From contig OZ253504.1 in the NCBI GenBank assembly GCA_965262235.1, forward strand, positions 868,001 to 932,000: DNA of 64,000 nucleotides, written 5' to 3'. The notes beneath the pieces are model-generated. The model was not told the origin of the DNA. It saw only the letters and a program-made list of their open reading frames with translations, and ran no database searches. This DNA comes from CATQGW01 sp965262235 (lineage in GTDB: Bacteria; Chloroflexota; Dehalococcoidia; Bin125). Made by a program: the position numbers and the translations under genes. The stretch's first letter is position 1; every line of letters starts with the position of its first letter. Below, in pieces: positions 1 through 7,934 of this stretch.

Positions 1-840
1 TTCGCCGACCCCGAATGGGGCAGCCGCGAACAGTTCGACGACGCCGTGCAGATCGAAGCAATCGAGTCAGTCTCACCGTATACCTGGCTCGGGAAGCTGG
101 AACACGATGCCGGGTTCGTCCAACTCACCTTGGCCGGGCTCAAACAACACGGCTTCGACGAAGCCATCTTGAGCGGGCGAATCACTGATACGTATGAAAC
201 GCTGCTCGAACGTGGGGATGTGGTCATCCGCGTCAACGGATCGATCCTCGAGCCGTACGCGCTGCCCTGGCTCGACGCGATCGAACGACGAACAATTCCG
301 CCCACCGACGTTGGCAACGGGGTGATCGTGGACGGATTCATCGCTGCTCTCGAACGCCGCCAGCTGCCTCAGGGCCAGGCGGACCGCGTGCAGCCGGGCA
401 TCCGCACCACGTTCAACGGCCGCAAGATCAGTGACGGCGAGACGTTCGGTATCAACCTCGGTGGACGCGGCACCAGCCAGCGTCTCTTCGGCGAGATCGG
501 GATCGCCGGCGCCGGCTTTCGACCCAATCAGAACAAGACCGGCTGGGATGTGGACAGCCAACCGTGGGGCGCCATCACGGAGTTCATCGTGCCGACCATG
601 CGCGACGTACTCGATGATTTGAATGCGCTGTCGGGTAAGCAACTCAGGGACCCGAACACACCGAAGCGGAAGAAACACGCGCTCTCGTTCATGATGCAGT
701 GGCTCAACGAGGGTTACGAACGCGAGGAAGCGCAGCGCGTGGAACAGGCCGCCCGCGAATCACGGCTGAGCCCGAAGGAATGGGCCCGCAAGGTCGTTCG
801 CCGGGCGCTTCTCGATCAGGACCCGGATATCGTCGCCTGA
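1..840 (+). CDS. Unknown protein, 5' end outside window
   Basis: The reading frame is open from base 1 (FADPEWGSREQFDDA...), so the protein very likely begins before the window; the GTG at 46 is only the first internal candidate start. At least 279 residues are visible. The middle is glycine-rich (INLGGRGTSQRLFGEIGIAGAG) and the last 70 residues are highly charged and probably helical, with many Lys, Arg and Glu. I do not recognise the family. It is followed after 20 bp by a convergent enoyl-CoA hydratase gene, so it is the last gene of its transcription unit. Codon composition looks like that of its neighbours. Confidence 0.6.
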   Translation, partial: FADPEWGSREQFDDAVQIEAIESVSPYTWLGKLEHDAGFVQLTLAGLKQHGFDEAILSGRITDTYETLLERGDVVIRVNGSILEPYALPWLDAIERRTIPPTDVGNGVIVDGFIAALERRQLPQGQADRVQPGIRTTFNGRKISDGETFGINLGGRGTSQRLFGEIGIAGAGFRPNQNKTGWDVDSQPWGAITEFIVPTMRDVLDDLNALSGKQLRDPNTPKRKKHALSFMMQWLNEGYEREEAQRVEQAARESRLSPKEWARKVVRRALLDQDPDIVA

Positions 841-860
841 CCGCCCCACAACCTCTGCCC

Positions 861-1628
861 CTACTCCCCCCGAAACTCCGGCGGCCGACGCTCGAACAAC
901 GCTCGAATCCCCTCCCGCGCATCCGACGACCCACGCGCCGCCTGCACCAGCTCATCCACATCCCCATGCTCGATGTGATCGCGGAAATCCATCTCCCGCA
1001 CCAGCAGCGCCTTCATCGCCCGCAACGACAGCGGAGCATTCCGCGCCAACCGATCAATCACCTCCGCCGCGGCCTCCTCCAGACGCTCCTCCTCCGCGAC
1101 CCGCGCAATCGCCCCGATCTCATGCATCCGCCACGCCGGCACCCGGTCGCCGAGCAGCAAAATCTCCCGGCTCGCCACCGGGCCCGCCACCTCCAGCAGC
1201 TTCTTCGCCAGGAACCAGTTCGGCGCCAGCCCAATCTGCGCCAGCGACATCCCAAACTTCGCCGTCGTCGCAGCGACCACAAAGTCACAGTGCAGCGCCA
1301 GCTCATTGCCGCCCGCGATCGCATCCCCATGCACCACCGCCACGACCGGCAGCGGCCAATGCTGAATCGCATCCAGCATCTGCTCGATCGAGACTTCGCC
1401 AGGCGGCAACCCGCCCTCGCGCTCCCGCAGGTCCAGACCCGCGCAGAACACCGGGCCCTCCGCGCGTATCACCGCCACCCGCTCCTCGACCTCCGGCTCG
1501 CCTGAAAACGCCGCATACAGCAGCTCAAGCATCTCGCCGTTCAGCGCGTTCCGCTTCTCCGGGCGGTTCAGCACCACCGTCCGCACCGCCCCGCTCACCT
1601 CGACGCCAATAATCTCATCGCTGCTCAT
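861..1628 (-). CDS. Enoyl-CoA hydratase/isomerase family protein
   Basis: Crotonase-fold enzyme of about 255 residues, the usual length, acting on acyl-CoA thioesters in the cytoplasm. Visible motifs: VVLNRPEKRNALN near the N-terminus, the first oxyanion-hole segment FCAGLDLRE, and the second, HGDAIAGGNELALHCDF. The canonical hydratase has two Glu. The segment of the first reads SLAQIGLAPN here, so that Glu may be replaced, while the second (SREILLLG) is kept; the exact reaction (hydration, isomerisation or other) is therefore open. I start at the ATG at 1628 because GGGGGAGG lies just upstream; an in-frame ATG at 1649 has no comparable site. It diverges from the CocE-type hydrolase gene at 1730. 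Confidence 0.88.
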   Translation of the reverse strand: MSSDEIIGVEVSGAVRTVVLNRPEKRNALNGEMLELLYAAFSGEPEVEERVAVIRAEGPVFCAGLDLREREGGLPPGEVSIEQMLDAIQHWPLPVVAVVHGDAIAGGNELALHCDFVVAATTAKFGMSLAQIGLAPNWFLAKKLLEVAGPVASREILLLGDRVPAWRMHEIGAIARVAEEERLEEAAAEVIDRLARNAPLSLRAMKALLVREMDFRDHIEHGDVDELVQAARGSSDAREGIRALFERRPPEFRGE

Positions 1629-1729
1629 GATGCCGCCTCCCCCATTCACGACCGCAGCCTAAGCCACCGTCGCTCAACCAGCGGTACCCTCACCTCACGC
1701 CGCAACCAGCGAAACGCGAGCCACCCGCG

Positions 1730-3676
1730 ATGCCCAACTCCCCCTCGATGCTCGGCCGCTACGTCCCGCCAGCACCCGACATCGCCGACGGCTACGACCG
1801 CGAATCGCGCTACGTCACCGTCGACGACGGCTGCCTCATCGCCCTCGACATCCTCCACCCCGCCACCGCCGGCCGCCGCCTCGACGGCCCGCGCCCCACC
1901 GTCCTGCACGCCACCCCCTACCGCCGCGCCTGGCTGCGCAGCGAGAGCAGCCGCACCGCCGCCCGCTACGAGCAGGCCCTCGCAGGCATCGAGCCCGGCC
2001 AGCTCGTCACCCAATACGAATCCCGCCCCCTCGCCACGACCCTCATCCACCAGGGCTACAACTTCGTCTCGCTCGACCTCCGCGGCACCGGCGCCTCGTC
2101 CGGAGCCAGCTACATCGATTCCTGGCGCGCCGGACTCGACATCGCCCAGGTCATCGACTGGATCGTCGATCAACCCTGGGCCACCGACAAGGTCGGCATG
2201 GTCGGCATCTCCTATGAGGGCATGGCCCAGTTCTTCACCGCGGCCTTCGCCCCCGCCGGACTCGCCTGCATCGTCCCCCAGTATCCCGGCCTACCGCAGT
2301 GCTACGTCGACGGCGGTCTCGCCATCTCCGGCTTCGCCCGCACCTGGGAAGCGCTCCACAAAGGCATCTCCGAAGACGAACCCTCCGCTCCCGTCGACGG
2401 ACCCGACGGCCCGCAGCTCCGCGCCGACGCCGAGGCCGAACGCGACCCCAGCCGCTACGACTGGGTCGAGACCTTCGCCCGAATGGATCCCCGCGACGTC
2501 ACCCGCATGGCCGCCCACGACGGCATCCTGCGCGAACGCGACCGCTCCGACCTCGGCCTGCCCCCGGTCGCCTCCGGCTGGATCGGCGCTCACGATCTCA
2601 TCAACGCCGCCGGCGTCCCCACCTACATCGTCACCGGCTGGTGGGACCTCACCTTCCCCGGCTTCCTGATCGACGCCTTCAACCGCCTGACCGTCCCCAA
2701 GAAGCTGATCGTCGGCCCCTGGAACCACGGCCAGGCCGGCGACCCCGAGGCCATGCGCTGGCTCGACCATTGGCTCAGGGACATCGACAACGGCGTCACC
2801 GACGAACCGCCCGTCCACTACGCCACCAGCGAACCCTCCGGCGCCCAGACCTGGAGCTCCGCGCCGCGCCTGCCCCTGCCCGAAGCGCAGTCGCGCTCCC
2901 TCTACCTCTCCGCCGCCCCCTCCGCGACCATCAATTCCGTCCACGACGGAACCCTCGCCGCCACGCCGACCGCCTCCGCCGAGTCGGTCGACTACGCAGT
3001 CGACCACGACGTATCGCTCGGTCTCCTCACTCGCCACACCTTCTACACCGCCGACCTCTACATCACCACGCCGGACCTCGTCGCGCGCGGCGAGCGCTGC
3101 CTCACCTTCACCGGCGCTCCGCTGCCCGACGACATCGAGATCGTCGGAGCGCCCGCGCTGGAGCTACAGCTCGCCACCACCTCCGACCGCGGCGCGATCG
3201 TCGCCACCCTCGAACAGGTCTCGGCCGACGGCGGCGTCGCCTACCTCAGCGAGGGCTTCCTCAACTTCGAGCACCGCCGCACCGCCGACCCGCCGCTGGG
3301 CCACGCAGGCCCCGTCTGGCACAGCTGGTCCAAAGCCGACCTCATGCCCGTCGTCCCCGGCCGCCCAATGCACCTACGATTCGAGCTCTATCCCATCGGC
3401 TGCACCATCCGCGCCGGCGACCGCCTCCGCCTCACCCTCGCCGCCGCCGACGCCAACAACCTGATCGTCCCCACCATCGGCGACGACGCCACCCTCACCC
3501 TCACCCTCGGCGGCGAACATCCCCCCAACCTCCAGCTCCCCATCATCAACCCCAACCTCGCCCCCACCGCCCAAACAGTCACCCACGCCTTCACCCACAC
3601 CCCCACCTCCCACGCCTTCCGCCGCCCCCAGGACCCTCCGCTCACGGATCAGGCCCGCCAGGAAGGCTCCGAATAA
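1730..3676 (+). CDS. CocE/NonD family X-Pro dipeptidyl-peptidase-type hydrolase
   Basis: Alpha/beta hydrolase of the peptidase S15 (cocaine esterase/glutaryl-7-ACA acylase) family, 648 residues. The nucleophile elbow GISYEG lies near residue 160, the likely acid in TGWWDLTFPG near 305 and the likely His in VGPWNHGQ near 330. A C-terminal jelly-roll domain typical of the family covers roughly 400-615 (FELYPIGCTIRAGDRLRLTLAAAD). No signal peptide is obvious, so it is probably cytoplasmic. It acts on an ester or amide whose identity cannot be read from sequence. A relic of a second gene of this family lies at 9.4 kb. The gene ends just before a palindromic repeat that may work as terminator. Confidence 0.9.
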   Translation: MPNSPSMLGRYVPPAPDIADGYDRESRYVTVDDGCLIALDILHPATAGRRLDGPRPTVLHATPYRRAWLRSESSRTAARYEQALAGIEPGQLVTQYESRPLATTLIHQGYNFVSLDLRGTGASSGASYIDSWRAGLDIAQVIDWIVDQPWATDKVGMVGISYEGMAQFFTAAFAPAGLACIVPQYPGLPQCYVDGGLAISGFARTWEALHKGISEDEPSAPVDGPDGPQLRADAEAERDPSRYDWVETFARMDPRDVTRMAAHDGILRERDRSDLGLPPVASGWIGAHDLINAAGVPTYIVTGWWDLTFPGFLIDAFNRLTVPKKLIVGPWNHGQAGDPEAMRWLDHWLRDIDNGVTDEPPVHYATSEPSGAQTWSSAPRLPLPEAQSRSLYLSAAPSATINSVHDGTLAATPTASAESVDYAVDHDVSLGLLTRHTFYTADLYITTPDLVARGERCLTFTGAPLPDDIEIVGAPALELQLATTSDRGAIVATLEQVSADGGVAYLSEGFLNFEHRRTADPPLGHAGPVWHSWSKADLMPVVPGRPMHLRFELYPIGCTIRAGDRLRLTLAAADANNLIVPTIGDDATLTLTLGGEHPPNLQLPIINPNLAPTAQTVTHAFTHTPTSHAFRRPQDPPLTDQARQEGSE

Positions 3677-3680
3677 CTCT

Positions 3681-3716
3681 CCCCCCGCTTTGCGGGGGGA
3701 GATGCCGAAGGCAGAG
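3681..3716 (+). repeat. REP-like palindromic repeat, copy 1
   Basis: A hairpin with arms CCCCCCGC and GCGGGGGG around a TTT loop is followed by AGATGCCGAAGGCAGAG. It belongs to a dispersed family in this window with copies near 15.45, 19.25, 19.46, 19.6, 34.95, 36.23 and 55.4 kb. In this copy the usual run of G after GGCAGAG is replaced by CAACTGTG, the end of an IS110 element. It lies directly after the hydrolase stop codon and could double as transcription terminator, though no U-tract follows. Confidence 0.75.
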
Positions 3717-3910
3717 CAACTGTGATTGAACTCAAGCGGCGTGGCCGACGTGTGCGGTCCGTTCGTCCCAGGGGGTGTGGTGCTTGAGCATCGCGTTGAG
3801 GACCACCAGCAGCTTGCGCATGCAGGCGGTGAGCGCCAGCCTCTTCGGCTTGCCGGCGGCCAGCAGGCGTTGGTAGAAAGCGCGGATCACCGGGTTGAAG
3901 CGGCTGAAGC
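3717..3910 (-). mobile_element. IS110-family remnant (transposase C-terminus)
   Basis: On the minus strand this stretch encodes NPVIRAFYQRLLAAGKPKR and ALTACMRKLLVVLNAMLKHH, nearly identical to the C-terminal 50 residues of the complete IS110 transposase at 35,013-35,972. The outer end, CAACTGTG next to GGCAGAG, is the same junction as in the complete element. Similarity stops near 3,905-3,910, so all of the catalytic domain and the 5' non-coding part are gone. It is dead as a transposon but records an insertion into the same position of the same repeat family. Confidence 0.85.
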
Positions 3911-4101
3911 GCAATTGCGCGATCAACTGCTGTCCGTGTATCGTCAGCTTGTAGAAGAATCTCCAGGCTTGGACGAATTTCCACAAGTATCTCTTTGGTT
4001 CGACGATCTTCCGCCTCTGATGGACTCGTTTGCACGAGAGCTTGAGCGAGAGCGGCCAGAAACGCCTTGATAGCGTTGGTTGCGTCGTGGGATTCTGGCA
4101 T
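3911..4101 (-). pseudogene. Small protein gene truncated by IS110 remnant
   Basis: The ATG at 4101 (MPESHDATNAIKAFLAALAQ) has an AGGCGG site and lies 15 bp after the stop of the gene at 4116-4841. The first 55-60 residues resemble the complete 88-residue protein at 4939-5205: TNAIKAFLAALAQALV against TRVIAAFLTALGSAIV, followed by charged helices. After that the frame enters IS110 sequence out of register and stays open to 3649, giving an Arg-rich tail that is not native. Function unknown. The native 3' end is lost. Confidence 0.6.
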
Positions 4102-4115
4102 GGTGACGCCGCCTG

Positions 4116-4841
4116 CTATGAGTGCGTTCTCGGAGGGCAAAAGAAGAAGACCGTATGCCAACTAGACGAAGCGGACTCCGAAACAGCGTACAATGTTAGA
4201 GACTCGCCAGTACGCCAGATACTGTACGAGTTATTGCCGAACTCCATGCCAGATCCATCGTTGATGGTGCCCTCGGCGATTCGCGTGAAGTCTTCCAGCG
4301 TCCAGCCCAAGAAGTGAGGCTTGATCGGTCCTGTGCCGGGTCCACCTTCGGGGGTGTATCCGCCACTGCGAATCACGCCCGCGTATGATGGTACGCAGAG
4401 TTCGGTGAAGTACCGAATATAGTACTCCTCGGAGGAGATGCCCTGAGTGTCCCACTCAAGGCGAGTCAGATCACTAAGCTCCTCCATGTCGTGGCATGAG
4501 AAAAAGTCAGTGGCGCTTTCGTAGCAGTCGAAGACGTTGAAGTCGGCCTCTACTGCGACTGGTGTGCTGGAAAGCCATCGTCCAGGCTTCGCATTCTCGG
4601 GGAAGAATCGCGAATGCGGAAGGATGCGCTCTCCCCACGCCACGCCAGATTCCAGTTGCTGGAGGCCGAACTCGGTCCTCCCATTCTCCTCATTGACCCG
4701 CGCGACGATGCGTACCGTCGTCGTTGTTGTTGCAGCCTCAGCCACGGCAATGCCGACCACCGCCACGAGTGCCAGCATCCAGAGCAGGCGCTCAAACCTT
4801 CGCTGCTTGATGAACGCTGGGAGAGATGGACGGCGAGGCAT
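4116..4841 (-). CDS. Membrane-anchored or secreted protein with GRTEFGLQ motif
   Basis: 241 residues with one N-terminal hydrophobic segment (about residues 20-37, LLWMLALVAVVGIAVAEAA), either an uncleaved anchor or a signal peptide. It is followed by VRIVARVNEENGRTEFGLQQ, GERILPHSRFFP and GRWLSSTP. I have seen this motif order in secreted proteins of Chloroflexota and Actinobacteria, but no function is attached to it. Four Cys in the rest of the chain could form disulfides outside the cell. AAAGGG lies 8 bp before the ATG. The small truncated gene at 4101 follows in the same direction. This gene and the lipoprotein gene at 5217-6068 share the same upstream leader, which suggests a duplicated cassette. 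Confidence 0.65.
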   Translation of the reverse strand: MPRRPSLPAFIKQRRFERLLWMLALVAVVGIAVAEAATTTTTVRIVARVNEENGRTEFGLQQLESGVAWGERILPHSRFFPENAKPGRWLSSTPVAVEADFNVFDCYESATDFFSCHDMEELSDLTRLEWDTQGISSEEYYIRYFTELCVPSYAGVIRSGGYTPEGGPGTGPIKPHFLGWTLEDFTRIAEGTINDGSGMEFGNNSYSIWRTGESLTLYAVSESASSSWHTVFFFCPPRTHS

Positions 4842-4884
4842 ATGAAAACCCTTTCGACACAGGATGGTGACTCCATCGCCATTC
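4839..4884 (-). promoter_or_regulatory. Leader shared with the lipoprotein gene, copy 1
   Basis: Read on the minus strand this contains GGAGTCACCATCCTG, then GAAAGGG and the start codon. Nearly the same string precedes the lipoprotein gene (6,066-6,112). The kept block includes the ribosome site and about 25 bases before it, so it may hold a shared control element or simply reflect a recent duplication. Confidence 0.5.
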
Positions 4885-4938
4885 TGACACTATGGCGCCA
4901 CCGACAGAGGATGAAGACAGGAAGGATGTCCGTGATGA

Positions 4939-5205
4939 CTAACCCTGAGACTGACGGCGGCGCTGAGCGTTGTCAACGGATCGATGCAGCTGCTGAAGCA
5001 GCTGATACGTATCAGCCCGCTCACCAGCAGTCAGTATCCCGACGCTCTGCGTCAGCGTCTGACTAAGATGCACCCGTAGATGATCCAGGAACTGGTTTGC
5101 TTGGCGGCCTCCCTGGTCTGATGGATGAGTTCCATCAACGATTGCTGAGCCAAGCGCAGTCAGAAACGCAGCGATGACTCTGGTCTCGCTTGTGGGTTCC
5201 AGCAT
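4939..5205 (-). CDS. Small helical protein, unknown function
   Basis: An 88-residue protein (MLEPTSETRVIAAFLTALGS...), mostly helical by appearance, with a Gln/Arg-rich C-terminus. I place the start at 5205 because AAAGG lies 6 bp upstream and the codon comes 12 bp after the lipoprotein stop, which suggests co-transcription. A longer frame to 5319 exists but overlaps the lipoprotein gene. The truncated gene at 3911-4101 has a similar N-terminal half and sits in the same place behind the other secreted protein, so the pair is a repeated two-gene unit. No family recognised. Confidence 0.55.
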   Translation of the reverse strand: MLEPTSETRVIAAFLTALGSAIVDGTHPSDQGGRQANQFLDHLRVHLSQTLTQSVGILTAGERADTYQLLQQLHRSVDNAQRRRQSQG

Positions 5206-5216
5206 AGCGTGCCTTT

Positions 5217-6068
5217 CTATCGCCTGAAGTACAGGGCAATCGTGCCTGAGTGATACCAGCCCGTCTCCGGGTTGTGCGTCCAGTTCCCGGCGGAATAGAC
5301 GTGGCACGCGGTTGGCCATTCTGCGTCGTCCTCCACTGCCACCCAGATCGCGCCGTCACTGCGTGGTCGAATGGCGATACGCACGGCGTGGCGGAACGAT
5401 TCTCCTACGGGTTGCTGGTTCATTACCAGGTCGAATGGATACTCCGTGCAGGCCGCGGCTCCCGGCGTCGGGTTGATGGTTGCCTCACTCCATTCCGGCG
5501 GCTTCGGTCGTTTCAATTCTCGAAGCGCCTCAATGGCGGCGGCTCCAGCATGCGCAACGGCTCGTTCCACTTCAGCGGCCTCGATGAGGTGGTCTACGTC
5601 TGGGCCGACCCGTGCGCATGAGCCGAGAAACCCGATCGGTTGGCCGGGAATCACGATTGTGTACACTCCGCCTTTCAGCTCGCGCCATGGCGCTTCAAGG
5701 TCAAGCTGCCACGTATCGCTGCCGTCCACGTGCTGGAACACGAGCCACATTTCAGGTTCTTCATACAGCAGGCAATGCCAGCCGCCGCCAATCAGGTCAA
5801 CGGTGGTGTTATTCAGCGCGTAGTCGAGAATCAGCATGGTCGCGGGCGGCGCGATTGCCTGTTGCTCCTGCGGTGTTGGCTCGGCCTGTTGCTGCTGTTC
5901 CTGCTGTTCCTGCTGCTGCTGTTCCTGCTGCTGCTGTTGGGCCTGCTGAACGGGCGTTACTGCGGGTTCTGGGGCGGGCGCGGGCGGTTCCGGGGGCGTG
6001 GCAGTGCCGCCACAGGCGGACAATACCAGCGCCGCACAGAGGATGACAGCGAATAGACGGCGGGACAC
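5217..6068 (-). CDS. Lipoprotein with poly-Gln/Glu linker
   Basis: 283 residues. A GTG start at 6068 gives a clean lipoprotein signal (VSRRLFAVILCAALVLSACGG) with lipobox LSAC, so the mature protein should be anchored outside the membrane. A Pro-rich stretch and a Gln/Glu-rich linker of about 35 residues follow, written in CAG-type codons with some GAA/GAG. The C-terminal 190 residues are a soluble domain with several Trp and four Cys that I do not recognise. The longer frame to 6161 would bury the signal peptide. AAAGGGGG lies before the GTG. The linker DNA is microsatellite-like and may vary in length between strains. Confidence 0.7.
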   Translation of the reverse strand: MSRRLFAVILCAALVLSACGGTATPPEPPAPAPEPAVTPVQQAQQQQQEQQQQEQQEQQQQAEPTPQEQQAIAPPATMLILDYALNNTTVDLIGGGWHCLLYEEPEMWLVFQHVDGSDTWQLDLEAPWRELKGGVYTIVIPGQPIGFLGSCARVGPDVDHLIEAAEVERAVAHAGAAAIEALRELKRPKPPEWSEATINPTPGAAACTEYPFDLVMNQQPVGESFRHAVRIAIRPRSDGAIWVAVEDDAEWPTACHVYSAGNWTHNPETGWYHSGTIALYFRR

Positions 6069-6112
6069 ATGGGCCCCCTTTCGGCGCAGGATGGTGACTC
6101 CGTTGCCACACA
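6066..6112 (-). promoter_or_regulatory. Leader shared with the gene at 4116-4841, copy 2
   Basis: On the minus strand it holds GGAGTCACCATCCTG, then GAAAGGGGG, directly before the GTG start of the lipoprotein. It matches the leader at 4,839-4,884 almost base for base while the two downstream proteins differ, which argues for selection on the leader or gene conversion. Confidence 0.5.
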
Positions 6113-6600
6113 GCGCCGCTGTCCTGATGGTAAGCCGGAAAGGGGGCATGTTGGCCCCCATCCGGTGCGTGACAAGCTCACCATGCGGACGGTGCGCTCG
6201 CTGTGTGGCGCGCCGAGTCTAGCGGGTTGTCCTGGAGCTCACCAGGACGTAGGATCAGATTGGTGGACCGTAGCGAAATCAAGCCCCCTTCGACGAGGGT
6301 GTAAGCCCGGTGGAGCCTCACGCACGGCCCGCTGAGCTTGGCAGGATGGCGGACCTAAGCCGCTACCCTGCCAGCATACCACCTACACGGCAATGTGAAA
6401 CTGCCCCGCACGCACTTAGCCAGCGGCGAGCCACGCGAATCAGCGAATCGTTGACGGCGTTACCGAACAGTGCGAAGAGCGTGCGCGAGCCACTCCACGT
6501 CACCCTCGGCCCTCGATCGACCTACGCCCGGAGTTATACCACCCGCCCGCCGCGTCCCGGGAAGCCGTCGCAACGCGCCCGACCGCCGTCCCCGCCGCTC
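6113..6600. other. Gene-poor spacer with one strong hairpin
   Basis: I see no convincing gene in this stretch. Frames that cross it are antisense continuations of the P450 region. One clear structure is a hairpin at 6339-6373: TGGCAGG pairs with CCTGCCA, and TGGCGG pairs with CCGCTA through one wobble. No U-tract follows. The hairpin could be the terminator of an unseen transcript or the relic of a structured RNA; nothing decides this. Confidence 0.4.
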
Positions 6601-7878
6601 CTACCCCCCACGAACCTCGTAACTGATCGGCAACCGCTTGATCCCCCCGATCAAGCCCGAGCCCAGACGCTCCACATCCCCATCCACCCGAATCTCCTCG
6701 AGCCGCCCCAGCAGATGCCCGTAAATCCCCCGCAGCTCCAGACGCGCCAGGTTCGCCCCCAGACAGAAATGCTCCCCGTAGCCTCCGAACGCCAGATGCT
6801 CATTCGGCGCCCGACCGATATCGAACACCTCCGGCTCGTCGAACACATCCTCATCCCGATTCGCCGACGGGTACCACAACGCCAGCGTCTCCCCCTCGCG
6901 AAGCAGCGTCCCACGCATCTCCACATCCCGAGTTACCGTGCGCGCGAAGTGAATCACCGGCGAGGTCCAGCGCAGGATCTCCTCGATCGCGCTGTCCAGC
7001 AGCGCCGGCTCCGCCCGCAGCCGCTCAAACTGCTCCGGATGCTCGATCAACGCCAACAGCCCCCCCGATGTCGCGTTCCGCGTCGTCTCATTCCCCGCCA
7101 GAATCAGCAGGGTCGCGTACGACAGGATGTCCATCTCCGACAGCGGCTCCCCATCGATCTCAGCCTCCACCAACGTCGTCATCACATCGTCCGCCGGCTC
7201 CACGCGCCGCCGCTCAATCAACTCCCGAAACGCACCCATCAGCCCCCGCATCCCCGACTGCCACGTCTCCCGGCGCGTCCGCCCCTGCTGATACTCCGGG
7301 TCCTCCGCCCCCAGAAACTCGTTGGTCCAGTGAAAGATGTCCGGCCACGCCGCCCGATCCACGCCCAACATCTCGCAGATCGCCGCCATCGGCATCTTCG
7401 CCGCCACATCCGCCACAAACTCGGCCTGACGACGCCCGCTCACGTCATCAACGATGTGCGACGCCGCATCGTCGATCGCCCGTTCCGCGATCTCGTCAAT
7501 CCGCTCCTCCAGAATCCGCATCCCCCGCGGCGAGAAGCGACGATTTGTCGTCGCCCGATACTTGCCGTGCTCGGGCGGATCCATCGCGATCAGATTGGGG
7601 ATCGCCAGCGACGGATCGCTCGCCCCGCCGTCGCCCGACCCCGCCGCGCGAATCACCAGCCGCTCGCTGCTGATGAACGTCTCCGGATCCCGCGAGATCT
7701 GCTGGATGTCCTCATGCTTCGTGATGCACCAGAACGGCGCCACCCCGGCCCGCTCATACCAGTACACCGGCGCCTCACGACGCAGCAGCGCCCACTCCGC
7801 CCACGGATACCCACGCTCCTGGTACAGCTCCACGCTCGTCAGGTCGATCTCGTCCAGTCTCGAGGCCAGACTCGTCAT
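6601..7878 (-). CDS. Cytochrome P450 (first of a tandem pair)
   Basis: Soluble bacterial P450 of about 425 residues. It has all class motifs: I-helix oxygen-binding segment AGNETTRN, ExxR in EEILRW, and the heme loop FGGYGEHFCLGANLAR with the Cys thiolate. It should hydroxylate a hydrophobic substrate with electrons from a ferredoxin and reductase that are not encoded nearby. Overall it resembles the CYP124/125/142 and related steroid or fatty-acid groups, but the substrate cannot be read. Start at 7878 because GGGAGGG precedes that ATG; the frame extends to 7923. It lies 56 bp downstream of its paralogue at 7935-9275 and is probably co-transcribed. Confidence 0.92.
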   Translation of the reverse strand: MTSLASRLDEIDLTSVELYQERGYPWAEWALLRREAPVYWYERAGVAPFWCITKHEDIQQISRDPETFISSERLVIRAAGSGDGGASDPSLAIPNLIAMDPPEHGKYRATTNRRFSPRGMRILEERIDEIAERAIDDAASHIVDDVSGRRQAEFVADVAAKMPMAAICEMLGVDRAAWPDIFHWTNEFLGAEDPEYQQGRTRRETWQSGMRGLMGAFRELIERRRVEPADDVMTTLVEAEIDGEPLSEMDILSYATLLILAGNETTRNATSGGLLALIEHPEQFERLRAEPALLDSAIEEILRWTSPVIHFARTVTRDVEMRGTLLREGETLALWYPSANRDEDVFDEPEVFDIGRAPNEHLAFGGYGEHFCLGANLARLELRGIYGHLLGRLEEIRVDGDVERLGSGLIGGIKRLPISYEVRGG

Positions 7879-7934
7879 CGCGCCCTCCCCGCCTCCGGCG
7901 CGCTCCAGCGCCTGATGCCTCAAGCGTACCGACT

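Noticed and set aside
3649..4101. Continuous 150-codon frame through the small gene and the IS110 remnant as a real fusion protein.
   Set aside because: After about codon 58 the frame is out of register with the transposase and gives an Arg/Pro-rich translation, so the fusion is probably only an open frame by chance.
6339..6373. Strong hairpin as an intrinsic terminator or group II intron domain.
   Set aside because: No U-tract follows and the bases do not fit domain V; kept only as an unexplained structure in the spacer entry.
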